This document shows positions 23,097 through 33,730 of a stretch of DNA of 64,000 nt, in pieces; positions within the stretch are counted from its first letter, which is position 1, and every line of letters starts with the position of its first letter. The translations under genes and the position numbers were made by a program. The notes beneath the pieces were generated by a model. It made no database searches. It was not told the origin of the DNA and saw only the letters and a program-made list of their open reading frames with translations. The stretch is from Anagrus nilaparvatae (taxonomy: Eukaryota; Arthropoda; Insecta; Hymenoptera; Mymaridae), in contig JAKSXM010000147.1 of assembly GCA_022575985.1 (NCBI GenBank), positions 19,130,001 through 19,194,000 of the forward strand, in the 5' to 3' direction.

Positions 23097-25064
23097 CTAA
23101 TTATTTTTGCTTAACCATAATTTAATGTTTTGGATATTGCTTATTTTTTTACTATTATTTACTTTTATTTTTTCTTTCATATCAATAGGCAGCCTATTGA
23201 ATATTGTTATTGCATTATAAAGGCTACTTTTTTGTCCCATTTTTCTTTTTTTACCTATAGGGGTTATTTTTCTAGTTCTATTTTGCTTTAGCTTGTACTT
23301 CTCTATTAAATACTGAATTTTACTTTTAATGACTGTAATATAATATAGATTTTTTACTAATAACAATTTTCTGTACTCTTCTTCGAATTCTGGTAAATGT
23401 TTGTACTTTTTGTATATGATTTTTTGTATTTTTTGTAGTACTGAGTTTAAAAGGTCTATATTGTTGTTATATGCACTGCCCCATGCCACCATGCCATACA
23501 TCACAGTGGATTGTATAAGTGCATAGTATATTTGTAACGTTTGTTTGTAGTTTAGTACTCTACTCAGTTTCCGTATAATATAGGTATAAAAAGCTAAATT
23601 CTTTACTGTTTTTTTTATTTGAGTTTCCCACCTTAGATTTGAATCTATTATGATACCCAGGAACTTGCTTTCAACAACCCTTTTAATCGTGTTCATTTCA
23701 ATTTCAACCTTAAACTCTTTGGGTTGCGTAGATTTATATATGGAAAAAGTGGTATATTCTGTCTTTTCTATGTTTAGTAATAGTTTGTTCGTATTTAGCC
23801 AATCATATATTCTCCCCATTTTGTGATTAGCGTCCCGTTCAACCTCTATCCAATTCTTTCCTCTACATATCACAGTTGTATCATCTGCAAACGATATGAT
23901 ATCATTTTCAAATAGATACAACAGTTCATTTATGTATATAAGGAATAGTATTGGACCTAGGACTGACCCCTGTGGTACTCCTATCTCGACATTACATTCT
24001 TTACTATAACAGTCATCTATTTTTACAATTTGCTTCCGATTTACTAGGTAACTTTTAATTATATTTTTTGTCTTTCCACGTATACCAATATTTTCTAATT
24101 TACTATATAGTATGTTATGTTCAACCATATCGAATGCTTTTTGTAGGTCAAGGAATATTACCGCCATAGGGGTAGAGGTGTCTAGAGTTTCGTATATATT
24201 TTCAGTTAAGTAATCAATGGCCATACTTGTGTTGCAGCCTTCTCTAAATCCGTATTGCCTTTTTGCTAAAATTTCGTATTTTTCTAGGTAACTGACTATC
24301 CTAACCTTTACTAGTTTTTCAAATATTTTTGACAGGTTTGATAAAAGAGCTATGGGTCTATAGTTTTTACATAGGTGACTATCACCAGTTTTGAATATTG
24401 GTGTAATTATTGCAATTTTAAGGCTGTCAGGAAATACTTCAGTTTCTATAATTAAGTTAAAAATGTGAGCAATTGGTTTCGTTAAGTAGTTACTTAGGGT
24501 TTTTAGGGTTGCAACACTGATATTATCATTACCTGTTGCTTTTTTTACGTCTAGTGAATTTATGACTTTTTCGATTTCTTCAGTGCTAGTTTGTGAAAAA
24601 AATATTGTATTTTCGTTTATTTTTGGGTTGTACTCTATGTTTGTGGGTTTAATTTTAGCAGTCAGTTTTTTTGCTATGTTTGTATAGTAATTGTTGAAAG
24701 TATTTGCTATGTCCTCTTTATTTATCAAAATTTGTTGATTTTCTGTAATTAAGTCTATTTTCTCATTTTTCTTTTTTGTATTTTTATTGTAAACGTTTTC
24801 AGTGATAAATTCCCATAATTTTTTGGTATTGTTTATGTTTTCTACTTGTCTTTGTAAATTAATTTCTTTCGCTTTTTTTATCATTATTTTAAATATATAT
24901 TGATATTTTAAAAATCTTTTTTTCTTTGTCCCATTTTTTGGATCATCTTTCCAAACTTTATATAGTTTTTGTTTTACTTTACTAGATTTTAATATACCTT
25001 TGGTTACCCATTCATTTTTTGGTTCATTTTTACTTTTATTTTTTATTTTGCCCCGATGAATCAT
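23097..25064 (-). CDS. Non-LTR retrotransposon reverse transcriptase (ORF2, C-terminal part)
   Basis: 655-residue open frame with every RT block intact: KKATGNDNISV, ITPIFKTGDSHLCKNYRPIA, YGFREGCNTSMAI, FLDLQKAFDMVEH (first catalytic Asp), GVPQGSVLGPILFLIYIN, SFADDTTV (catalytic FADD) and SKFLGIIIDSNLRW. A C-terminal domain follows to LSKNN. Motif choice (RPIALLSNLSKIFEKL, YGFR-x-G-x-ST-like) places it with the CR1/Jockey/L2-type elements; the exact clade needs a tree. It is read +1 relative to the endonuclease frame and overlaps it by 29 bp. Low GC and intact reading suggest a family at home in this AT-rich genome. Confidence 0.9.
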   Translation of the reverse strand: MIHRGKIKNKSKNEPKNEWVTKGILKSSKVKQKLYKVWKDDPKNGTKKKRFLKYQYIFKIMIKKAKEINLQRQVENINNTKKLWEFITENVYNKNTKKKNEKIDLITENQQILINKEDIANTFNNYYTNIAKKLTAKIKPTNIEYNPKINENTIFFSQTSTEEIEKVINSLDVKKATGNDNISVATLKTLSNYLTKPIAHIFNLIIETEVFPDSLKIAIITPIFKTGDSHLCKNYRPIALLSNLSKIFEKLVKVRIVSYLEKYEILAKRQYGFREGCNTSMAIDYLTENIYETLDTSTPMAVIFLDLQKAFDMVEHNILYSKLENIGIRGKTKNIIKSYLVNRKQIVKIDDCYSKECNVEIGVPQGSVLGPILFLIYINELLYLFENDIISFADDTTVICRGKNWIEVERDANHKMGRIYDWLNTNKLLLNIEKTEYTTFSIYKSTQPKEFKVEIEMNTIKRVVESKFLGIIIDSNLRWETQIKKTVKNLAFYTYIIRKLSRVLNYKQTLQIYYALIQSTVMYGMVAWGSAYNNNIDLLNSVLQKIQKIIYKKYKHLPEFEEEYRKLLLVKNLYYITVIKSKIQYLIEKYKLKQNRTRKITPIGKKRKMGQKSSLYNAITIFNRLPIDMKEKIKVNNSKKISNIQNIKLWLSKNN

Positions 25065-25974
25065 TTTGAATTGCCATTATTTTTTTGATAAGCAAATTTG
25101 TTGCTTCATTTACGTTCCCTATTTGGTAAATTTCCCCCCAATTTGTGTTTATAGCTGATGTTAACATTTTTTTGTAATTAAATTTGTATAATTTTTTCTT
25201 ATTCTCATTTGGTATTGTATAATTTTGTATGCTGATAGCAGCCATGTAGTGATCTGTTATTTGGTTTTGAATATTATATGTTACCGCATTTTTGTTTTTT
25301 GACAGTCTATAAAAAATATGGTCTATGCAAGTACCACCGTTTTTGTTTGGTCTCGTTACCGTATTTATGCCGCTTACATACTCATTTTGAAGCATGTTCG
25401 TTAAATATTCTACTGATTCTTTATCTATTTCTAATATATTTATGTTTATGTCACCTATAATTATGTGATTTTTTTGACTTTTTTTATCTTTTAAGTATTT
25501 TTTAAATAATTTATTAAATTCATCTTTATTGACTTTTTGTGACCTATACATGGCAGTTATCAGCAAATTATCATTTACTTTATTATTTTTACTTTGGTTT
25601 ATACTTATTTCTATTGCCTTAATTTTACCTATGTTTGTAATGTTTATTTTTGAACTTATATTATCCTTCACGTAAACAAGAACTCCATCGTTTTGATTGA
25701 TATCACCCTCGCTGTAGTGGTTGACGTAGCCTTCTATTTTGTATTCAGTTATACTGTGGATTTTTCTAGTTTCAGTGCATATTATTAAGTCAGGTTTGTA
25801 CTTGATTTCTATTATTTTTGTTAAAAGATTTTCGTGATTTGCATTTATGCCTCGAATGTTAGTGTGAAAAATATTGAAATTATTGTTGGTTTTTTCCATT
25901 TTATTATTATAATCTTCGATGTCTTCACATATGACTTCTGTATTGTTAGTTATATGAATTGTATTTTGTGCCAT
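25036..25974 (-). CDS. Non-LTR retrotransposon APE endonuclease (ORF2, N-terminal part)
   Basis: 312-residue open frame holding a complete apurinic/apyrimidinic-type endonuclease, the enzyme that nicks the target DNA for retrotransposition. The catalytic landmarks appear in order: HTNIRGI (~40), ICTETRK (Glu, ~65), TAMYRSQ (~145), GDININ (~178), GGTCIDHIFYR (~215) and a C-terminal ITDHYMA (Asp-His, ~245). All active-site residues expected for the fold are present. It ends 29 bp past the start of the RT frame. In relatives, endonuclease and RT form one protein, so a single indel in the A-rich stretch near 25,036-25,050 probably split them. The start ATG at 25,974 is plausible but not proven. 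Confidence 0.88.
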   Translation of the reverse strand: MAQNTIHITNNTEVICEDIEDYNNKMEKTNNNFNIFHTNIRGINANHENLLTKIIEIKYKPDLIICTETRKIHSITEYKIEGYVNHYSEGDINQNDGVLVYVKDNISSKINITNIGKIKAIEISINQSKNNKVNDNLLITAMYRSQKVNKDEFNKLFKKYLKDKKSQKNHIIIGDININILEIDKESVEYLTNMLQNEYVSGINTVTRPNKNGGTCIDHIFYRLSKNKNAVTYNIQNQITDHYMAAISIQNYTIPNENKKKLYKFNYKKMLTSAINTNWGEIYQIGNVNEATNLLIKKIMAIQNDSSGQNKK

Positions 25975-26110
25975 CTTACGTCGGGCTATTTATGTTAGAT
26001 TTGTATCCTGTGTCGGTAATATAGTTAACTATTGATTGTGGGTATGTGTATCAGATTCGTATATACAGGTAATTTACGTGAGGTACTTCAAATTTGCACG
26101 AACTTTTAAG

Positions 26111-27869
26111 ATGAACTATTGATTGACGATCTACCTTCCGAAGTTACTTTGTTACTATTAATGTATACTGTTTATTTGGTTTAATTTTTAAGTTTCATCT
26201 GTATAAAAGTACGTATATATATACATGTGTATACAGTAATATATACATATATATATACATATATATAAAAATATACGTTATATAAAATCTTGATATTGAA
26301 GAAATGAGAAATCTGATAAATATATATGGCGGCTGACGCGTAGTTAGAGTTTGAAATTTTTTTTTTCAAATTACACTATTTTTTTTATGCTTTTTGTTTG
26401 TTTTGTATTGCACTTTAGTTAGTTTTATGATAAATCTTTGTTTCTTACTATTTTTTGTATTTTTTAAACAATTTATAGTGGTTTTTTTTATTTAAATTTA
26501 CGGAGCGTGTATTAAATGTGTACTTCAGCCGTCGCGCACGCGTAGATTTTAAATATATAAATGAATAAAATAAAAAAATAAACAAATTTATAATAATAAT
26601 AAATCAGTATAAATCTACAAATTTTATAGATTATAATTAGAAATTATAAAAGTTTTATAAATTAGAAATAGAAAAATACATATATAAAATTAAAATGTAA
26701 TACAAATCTAAATACTTCAAGGTTAATAACAAAAATTTAAAAAATAGAAAAAATGCAAATTTTGTATAGTGTAGATGACGTTATAGTCTTTTGAGATAAC
26801 ACAGATAAGAAATTCAGTCATTAACTTCAAAAATTGAAACATTAAAAATTTCATAAAATGAATATATACCATTTTTTATAAGAAAGATAAAATATACAGT
26901 TATAAATTTCAAAAAAAAAAAAAAAATTATTAAAAAACGAGAAAGAAAATTTTATAATAGAATTAATGGAACTTCGATAAATTCAAAAATGTTTAACAAT
27001 AATAATCAGAATAGAATAAATAGAACTTGGTTAATTAAAAAGATAAAAGAATGTAAATTTTGAGTGAAAAAAAATTAAATCTAGAAACAATAAAAATTTG
27101 ATAAATAAAAAATATTAGATGTTCAAAACAGAAATAATATACATATTTGGTAAAGAGAATGTTATCATTTTTAAGACAAGCTAGATAAAGATGTACATTA
27201 AATATAAACATTTAAAAAAAAAATAGAAACAATAAAAGTTTTATAGAATCAAAAACAAAAAAAAAAAAAAATAATATATAGATTAAAAGAAATTTGAAAC
27301 ATTCAAATATGTTGTAATAAGTTCAGAATAGATTAATATACATGGTTGAAAAAAAAAGAAAAAAAAATAATCATAAGAATCGAAGATAGGATTAATAAAA
27401 ATTTAATAAATTCAAATATTAAAAAAAAAAAAAAAACAGAGTTAATGAATAAAAATACAAGCTATTATAAAAAATATAAAAACTGAAAATCTATATAAAA
27501 ATTTAATATAGTTTCAAAAACATTAGAAAAAATTTTTTTAAAATAGAATTAATAAAAAAATATGATGAATTCAAAAAAATATATACAATATAGAAATAAT
27601 GGTATAATAATAGAAATTTGATAAAAAAAAGAAGAAAGAAAATAGAAACTATAAAAATTGTATAAATTCAAAAATATAAGAAAAATTAAATAATAAAAAA
27701 AGAAAAAAAAAATAATACACATTTTGTGAAGAAAATGTTAAACGCTTTGATATAAATAAATAATTTGAAATAATTAAATAAATAGAAAAATATTAAAAAT
27801 CTAATAAAATTAAAAATTAAGATAATAATATTAATAGAAATTTCATCACAAAAAAAATAAATAAATATG
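26111..27869. other. A/T-rich interior of the LTR element
   Basis: Contains an AT dinucleotide tract (26,210-26,275) and long A-rich runs; no gene was recognised. A minus-strand 62-codon frame at 26,181-26,369 is tract-driven. Confidence 0.5.
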
Positions 27870-28400
27870 GTTTTTTAAGAAATCAAATAATTTTTATGGC
27901 CTCTGAACTAACTTTAGTTAAGCCTCATTGAAAATTGACCTCTGAACTCAGAACGAGTTAAGTCAAATAATTTTTATGGCCTCTGAACTCATTGAGTTAA
28001 GCCTACTTTGGAAATAGACCGCTGAACTCAGAACGAGTTAAGTCAAATATTTTCAAAATTGTAGAAGATACGAGCTACAAAAAAAATATAAATAAATTAA
28101 GATTGTAGAAGATTTGCTACATATAATATACAATTTCTTAAGGAATCAGAAATGTTATAATTGTAGAAGATTTGTGCTACATGTAATACGATTTCTTAAG
28201 GAATCAGAAAAATCAAAATTGTAGAAGATACGAGCTACAAAAAAAATATAAATAAATTAAGATTGTAGAAGATTTGCTACATATAATATACAATTTCTTA
28301 AGGAATCAGAAAAAATATAATTGTAGAAGATTTGTTACATGTAATACGATTTCTTAAGGAATCAGAAAAATCAAGATTGCAGAAGATAAGATTTAAAACA
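27870..28400. repeat. Tandem repeats near the 3' end of the LTR element
   Basis: Two kinds. Units with GGCCTCTGAACT and GAACGAGTTAAGTCAAAT repeat at 27,880-28,050. A ~170-bp unit with ATTGTAGAAGATACGAGCTA and TTTCTTAAGGAATCAGAAA repeats twice plus partial copies at 28,060-28,385. Confidence 0.85.
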
Positions 28401-28646
28401 GATAAAATTAATTTACAGATTTCAATATAACATTTAAATAAACGTTAAATTTATTAAAATAAATAAAATTATAAAAATAAAATCAAAGTAATTAAAATGA
28501 AGAAAGTTGTTAATATGTATTAATCAATTTTTGAAAATACAAATATGATATAAACACAGTAATAAAATATTATGAAAATGGGATTGAGTGTCGGTCTGTA
28601 TAATATCATAGAAATTGTGACCAATTTCTTGACCGAGGAGGGGAGA

Positions 28647-28963
28647 TGTAACGAGCCTACCTGTAATAGCCTCTTTAATTATTAGTGTGACCTTCAGTTT
28701 AAGATAGCTAAATAAAAGTAGACACGTATTGTAAAGATAAAGTAATGTAATGTAATGTATAGTTTCTTAGAGATAAGTCTTTAGTAGTAATTTCAACATG
28801 TAGAGAAACGGACCTAATTGTCGTTTCTCTCTTTAGGTAATGTACAATAATTATTCAATGTAAAATATTAAATTAATTAATTGTTAAATAATAAATCTCT
28901 CTTTAGAGCAACACAAAGGTCGTTATTATTAAAATACACTACTCAAAATATAGACACATTATA
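28647..28963 (+). repeat. Right LTR (317 bp) with preceding polypurine tract
   Basis: Reads the same as the left LTR. Preceded at 28,635 by a 12-base purine run that would prime plus-strand synthesis. Confidence 0.85.
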
Positions 28964-28981
28964 TATTTATAATTTTTAAAG

Positions 28982-29160
28982 AGAGCCTCGGTAGCTCTGT
29001 GGTTAGGGCGTTGAACTTCGGACCTGAAGGTTCGCGGTTCGATTCCTGGCTATATCAACATCCAGTTTTTTTCTTTGCGAAATATTCTTGATGTTCTTCT
29101 ACCGTGGGTTCTAGGATTGAGGCATCCACCTAATGTTAAAAAAAAAAAAAAAAAAAAATT
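28982..29160 (+). mobile_element. tRNA-derived SINE with poly(A)
   Basis: A tRNA-like head (28,984-29,054) has an A-box GGTAGCTCTGTGGTTAGGG and a near-perfect B-box GGTTCGATTCC (29,036), correctly spaced for RNA polymerase III, plus a partial acceptor pairing AGCC/GGCT. A short body and a run of ~20 A (29,138-29,158) follow. The anticodon arm is not clean, so a SINE is more likely than a tRNA gene. Confidence 0.65.
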
Positions 29161-30165
29161 AACATTATGTGGATAACGCGGTCCGAAGTGCTTCCAGGGC
29201 ACTATAAGCCGGCGTGGGGTTCGGGAGAAGTCGCGAACCTCCTTGACCATAGGTTCAACTCTCATACCAGCTACACTGACACTCAAACAATTATACAATA
29301 ACACTTCACTAACAATTGTCAAAAGGCGCTTTCACATTCTCAACCCATTAAAATAGATAAAGAGAAAATTAAAATAGTGCAGGGTGTGATAGCATGGGCA
29401 GTTGTTGGTGACCTCTGTCACAACATCCGTATGGAAGTTTAAGATGGAGGTTAATCAAATACCAATACCAAAATTTCTAATTTTTATCAGCAACTGATGT
29501 AGTAACTGAATATAATAACTTAAAGGAGCTTGATCAGCTATTATCAGACAGAACCCTAGAATGGGTATTCGAGGGAAACAGCGACTACTTGTGGATCCTA
29601 CGGAAGGGTAGCTAAGCTTAGTATTGCTCATCACTAATTATCTGTCTAGGTTCATATGCCCGTAATTTTTATGATTTAGTAAATTTTAAATAATACTTCG
29701 GGTAAAAAAAGATTATTTTACAAAATATTGAGTTACTCTCAACCTTCTCAACCTCGAAAATCCCCTGGTAATTTTGAAAGTTCCTTTCTTGGAAAATTTG
29801 GAAAATTTCGAAAATACGTTAGTGTGAAAAATTGAAAATTTTATAAAAAAGTATTTATTTTCTTTGAAGAAACTTATTATTTTCTAATTATAAAGCAAAA
29901 TTCATAACCTTATAAAAACAAAACTAAAATAAAAAAATTTTATAACCACTTATGCGCATGCGTAATCAGTTACTGATGAAAAAAAGCGTGACATACTGAA
30001 CAGTTTATTATCCGTTTGGCGGATAAGTCCCGGACCCCCAAGTAAGTTTTAAGGATTTCATTTCTACATGGGTTTATATGTAATAATAATATGAATAAAA
30101 ATGATAGTAATAGTTTTTATATTTAAAATTGAACATCACGACAACTTTAAGTTATAAAAAACTTT
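29161..30165. other. Unassigned repeat-like sequence
   Basis: 29,160-29,340 is GC-richer than its surroundings and may be another retroelement tail. 29,345-30,165 shows no recognisable gene. The 90-codon minus-strand frame at 29,050-29,322 spans the SINE tail and is rejected. Confidence 0.4.
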
Positions 30166-30169
30166 AGTG

Positions 30170-30214
30170 TATTACTGATGATGACAGTATAACTGTTGAA
30201 ATGCGCGTCTAATT
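30170..30214 (+). ncRNA. Hammerhead-ribozyme-like motif
   Basis: CTGATGA core at 30,175-30,181, then a stem ACAGT/ACTGT (30,184-30,196) with a 3-nt loop, GAAA (30,198-30,201), a minimal stem-III stretch and GTC ending at 30,209. TATTA before the core can pair with TAAT after the cleavage site (stem I). One extra U (30,182) lies between the core and stem II compared with the canonical fold. Related motifs sit in both PLE terminal regions. PLEs are known to carry such ribozymes. Activity is not shown. Confidence 0.6.
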
Positions 30215-30309
30215 ATTTATATATAATTATAATTTCGTCACAGACGGTTAATTAATAAATAAAAATAAATCATATTTAATATGTTTTTAATATTTGCTTA
30301 ATATATTTA

Positions 30310-32720
30310 ACTTAGAATATTCCCCACTTAAATGTTCTCGAATACTATCCATTTTTATAGAAATATTGTAATTTCAAATATTTTTTTGCAATCGTAGCAT
30401 TGAAATTTTAGTATTGAATTTAGCAAATTCGCCCCACTTAAATGTTTTCGAATACTGTCCTCTTTTATAGAAATTTTGTAATGTAAAATATTTTCAAGCA
30501 ATGATAGCATTGAAATATTAGTATTGAATTTAGCAGAATATGCCCCACTTAAATGTTTTTAAATATTGTCCTCATTTATAGAAATGTTGTAATTTTAATT
30601 GTTTTTATGCAATAATAGTATTGAATTTTTAGTATTCAATTTAGCAGAATTTGCCCCACTTAAATGTTTTCGAATACTGTCCTCTTTTATAGAAATTTTG
30701 TAATGTAAAATATTTTTATGCAATGATAGCATTGAAATATTAGTATTCAATTTAGCAGAATATTCCCCACTTAAATGTTCTCGAATACTGTCCTGTTTTA
30801 TAGAAATGTTGTAATTTTAATGGTTTTTATGCAATGATAGCATTGAAGTATTAGTATTGAATTTAGCAGAATATTCCCCACTTAAATGTTTTCGAATACT
30901 GTCCTTTTTTATAGAAATTTTGTAATTTAAATTGTTTTTATGCAATAATAGCATTGAATCATTAGTATTGAATTTAGTAAAATATACCCAACTTAAATGT
31001 TTTCAAATATTGACCTCTTTTATAGAAATTTTTTAGTTAAATATATTTTTATGCAATGATAGCATTGAAATATAAGTATTGAATTTAGCAAAATAAACAC
31101 CACTTAAATGTTTTCTAATATTGTCCTCTTTTATAGAAAAGTTGTAATTTCAATTATTTTTATGCAATAATAGCATTGAATTATTAGTATTCGTTTTAGC
31201 AAAATATACTCACTTAAATGTTTTTGAATATTGTCCTCTTTTATAGAAATGTTGTAATTTTAATTGTTTTTATACAATAATAGCATTGAATTATTAGTAT
31301 TCAATTTAGCAGAATATGCCCCACTTAAATGTTTTCGAATACTGTCCTATTTTATAGAAATTTTTTAATTTAATATATTTTTATGCAATGATAGGATTGA
31401 AATATTAGTATTGAATTTAGCAAAATATACCCCACTTAAATGTTTTCAAATATTGACCTCTTTTATAGAAATTTTGTAATGTAAAATATTTTTATGCAAT
31501 GATAGCATTGAAATATTAGTATTTAATTAAGCAAAATAAACCCTACTTTAAGTTTTTTTCCCTGTTTTATAGAAAAGTTATAATTTCAATTGTTTTTATG
31601 CAATAATAGCATTGAATTATCAGTATTGAATTTAGTAAAATATACCCCACTTAAATGTTTTCAAATATTGACCTATTTTATAGAAATTTTTTAATTTAAT
31701 ATATTTTTATGCAATGAAAGCATTGAAATATTAGTATTGAATTTAGCAAAATAAACACCATTTTAAATTTTTTTCCCTGTTTTATAGAAAAGTTGAATTT
31801 CAATGTTTTTAAGCAATGATAGCATTGAAATGTTAGTATTGAATTTAGCAAAATAAACACCATTTAAATGATTTCTAATATTGTCCTCTTTTATAGAAAT
31901 GTTCTAATTTCAATTGTTTTTATGCAATAATATCATTGAATTATTACTATTGAATTTAGCAAAATATACTCACTTAAATGTTTTTGAATATTTTCCTCTT
32001 TTATAGAAATGTTGTAATTTCAATTGCTTTTATGCAATAATAGCATTGAATTATTAGTATTCAATTTAGCAGAATCTGCCCCACTTAAATGTTTTCTTAT
32101 ACTGTCCTCTTTTATAGAAATTTTGTAATATAAAATATTTTTATGCAATGATAGCATTGAAATATTAGTATTGAATTTAGCAAAATATATCCCACTTAAA
32201 TGTTTTCAAATATTGACCTCTTTTATATAAATTTTGTAATGTAATAGTATATTAAGTATCAAGGGCGTAAATGTTTCGGCACTAGCGTGAGCACTAGCTT
32301 ATCAGCCGGGCACGAGTGATATGTGTCCACGCTCGTGTCTAAAGTATTACGCCCATGGTGCTTACACTATTTTTTGCCCACCTAGGCGTAGTACGAGTTC
32401 AGAAAATTCTTTACACACGAGTTTTACGCCCGGGAGGGCAAAAAAGTTTTGTGTTCACGCTCGTGTCTAAAGTATTTTTCCCATGGTGCTTACACTATTT
32501 TTTGCCCACCTAAGCATAGAACGAGTGCAGAAAATTCTTTACGCACGAGTTTTATGCCCGGGAGGGCAAAAAAAATTTTTATTCAATGATAGCATTGAAA
32601 TATTAGTATTTAATTAAGCAAAATAAACACAACTTTAAATTTTTTTCCCTGTTTTATAGAAAAGTTGTAATTTCAATTGTTTTTATTCAATAATAGCATT
32701 GAATTATTAGTATTCTATAT
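30310..32720. repeat. Satellite array, ~111-bp monomer, about 18-19 units
   Basis: Monomers share CCCACTTAAATGTTTTCGAA, CTCTTTTATAGAAATTTTGT, TTTATGCAATGATAGCATTG and TTAGTATTGAATTTAGCA. Starts recur about every 109-112 bp. Units differ from each other by several substitutions, and a few are shortened (near 31,550 and 31,770). The array is interrupted at 32,245-32,575 by a dispersed repeat. Confidence 0.93.
32245..32575 (+). repeat. Dispersed repeat (copy 2), inserted in the satellite, internally duplicated
   Basis: Reverse complement of 2,668-2,850. A ~150-bp segment from GTGTCTAAAGTATT to CGGGAGGGCAAAAAA occurs twice in tandem. It breaks one satellite monomer, which resumes at ~32,576. Confidence 0.8.
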
Positions 32721-32724
32721 ATGC

Positions 32725-33730
32725 AAGCTTCATAAAATTTCAATCGTTCGTTTTAATTATGAAATAATAAAAATTTTCTAAAAAAATATTTTATTGCAAA
32801 AGTCATATGTATTGTCCTAAACTTTAAATTTCCAATGTATATTTTACTTTATTTTATATATGAAAAGTTAATAATATTTCATTCTTTTGTTTTTAAATAT
32901 ATAATATATAATATTTAAATATATCATATTGATTGTCCAAAAATTTATGAAAATTTCATAAAATTTCATCTGTCTTTTTTAAACACGAAATAAATAAATT
33001 TCCTAAAAATATTTTATTGACAAAGTCATATGGATTGTCCAAATCTTTATAAATTTCCAATGTATATTTTACTTCGTTTTATATATGAAAAGTTCATATA
33101 ATTCAAACTTTATAAATTGTCAATTTATCTTATTGCAAAAGTCATATTGATTGTCCAAAACTTAAAAAATTTCCAATGTATATTTTACTTCTTTTTATTT
33201 ATGAAAATTTCATAAAATTTCATTCGTTTGTTTAAAACAAACAAAAATTTAAATATGAAATAATAAAAATTTTCAAAAAAAATATTTTATTGCAAAAGTC
33301 ATATTGATTGTCAAAAATTTTATGAAAATATCTTAAAATTTCATTCTTTTGTTTTAATTAGGAAATAATAAAAATTTTCAAAAAAATTATTTTATTGCAA
33401 AAGTCATTGATTGTTCAAAACTTAATAAATTTCCAATCTATATTTTACTTCGTTTTATATATGAAAATAGCATAAAATTTCATTCGTTTGTTTTAATTAT
33501 GAAATAATAAAAATTTTCAAAAAAAATATTTTATTGCGAAAGTCATATGTATTGACCTAAACTTTAAATTTCCAATCTATATTTTACTTCGTTTTATACA
33601 TGAAAAGTTCATAAAATTTCATTCGTCTGTCTTAAACATGAAAAAATAAAAATTTCCAAAAAAAATCTTTTATTGCAAAAGTCATATTGATTGTTCACAA
33701 CTTGATAAAAGTCAAAAAATTTTCAATATA
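32725..33730. repeat. Second satellite array, irregular units of ~100-170 bp
   Basis: Recurring blocks TTTTATTGCAAAAGTCATAT, TCCAATGTATATTTTACTTC and CATAAAATTTCATTCGTTTG appear about seven times with variable spacing. It follows directly on the 111-bp array. Confidence 0.85.

Larger units (their letters stand above)
22769..26110 (-). mobile_element. CR1/Jockey-type non-LTR retrotransposon, near full length
   Basis: Minus-strand element with an APE endonuclease frame, an RT frame, a ~320-bp 3' UTR and an (AAT)n tail (seen as ATT at 22,772-22,803). The 5' limit is uncertain. It lies inside the LTR element. No ORF1 was found upstream. Confidence 0.85.
20359..28963 (+). mobile_element. LTR retrotransposon, two LTRs identical by eye, defective interior
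   Basis: Two 317-bp direct repeats (20,359-20,675 and 28,647-28,963) start TGTAACGAGCC and read the same base for base by eye. A polypurine tract, GAGGAGGGGAGA (28,635-28,646), directly precedes the right copy, as in Ty3/Gypsy-type elements, and sets the orientation. TATT flanks both outer ends (20,355-20,358; 28,964-28,967), a 4-bp target-duplication candidate. Interior: no gag or protease. A weak RT/RNase-H-connection-like peptide (DHINAYQKIKKKF, ~20,708) starts just after the left LTR, so most coding DNA is deleted. A CR1-like element and a foldback have inserted in the interior. No primer-binding site was recognised. Confidence 0.85.

Noticed and set aside
27870..28400. CRISPR-like array of direct repeats
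   Set aside because: Units are long, unevenly spaced and diverged, in a eukaryotic LTR element; no spacer structure or cas genes.
28984..29054. Functional tRNA gene
   Set aside because: A- and B-boxes are good, but the anticodon and T arms do not pair cleanly, and a poly(A) follows, as in a SINE.
29050..29322. Minus-strand 90-codon frame
   Set aside because: Crosses the poly(A) and B-box end of a SINE and contains a poly-Phe run from that tail.
29973..30006. A second CTGATGA (29,973) as another hammerhead
   Set aside because: No paired stem II followed by GAAA and GTC could be found after it.
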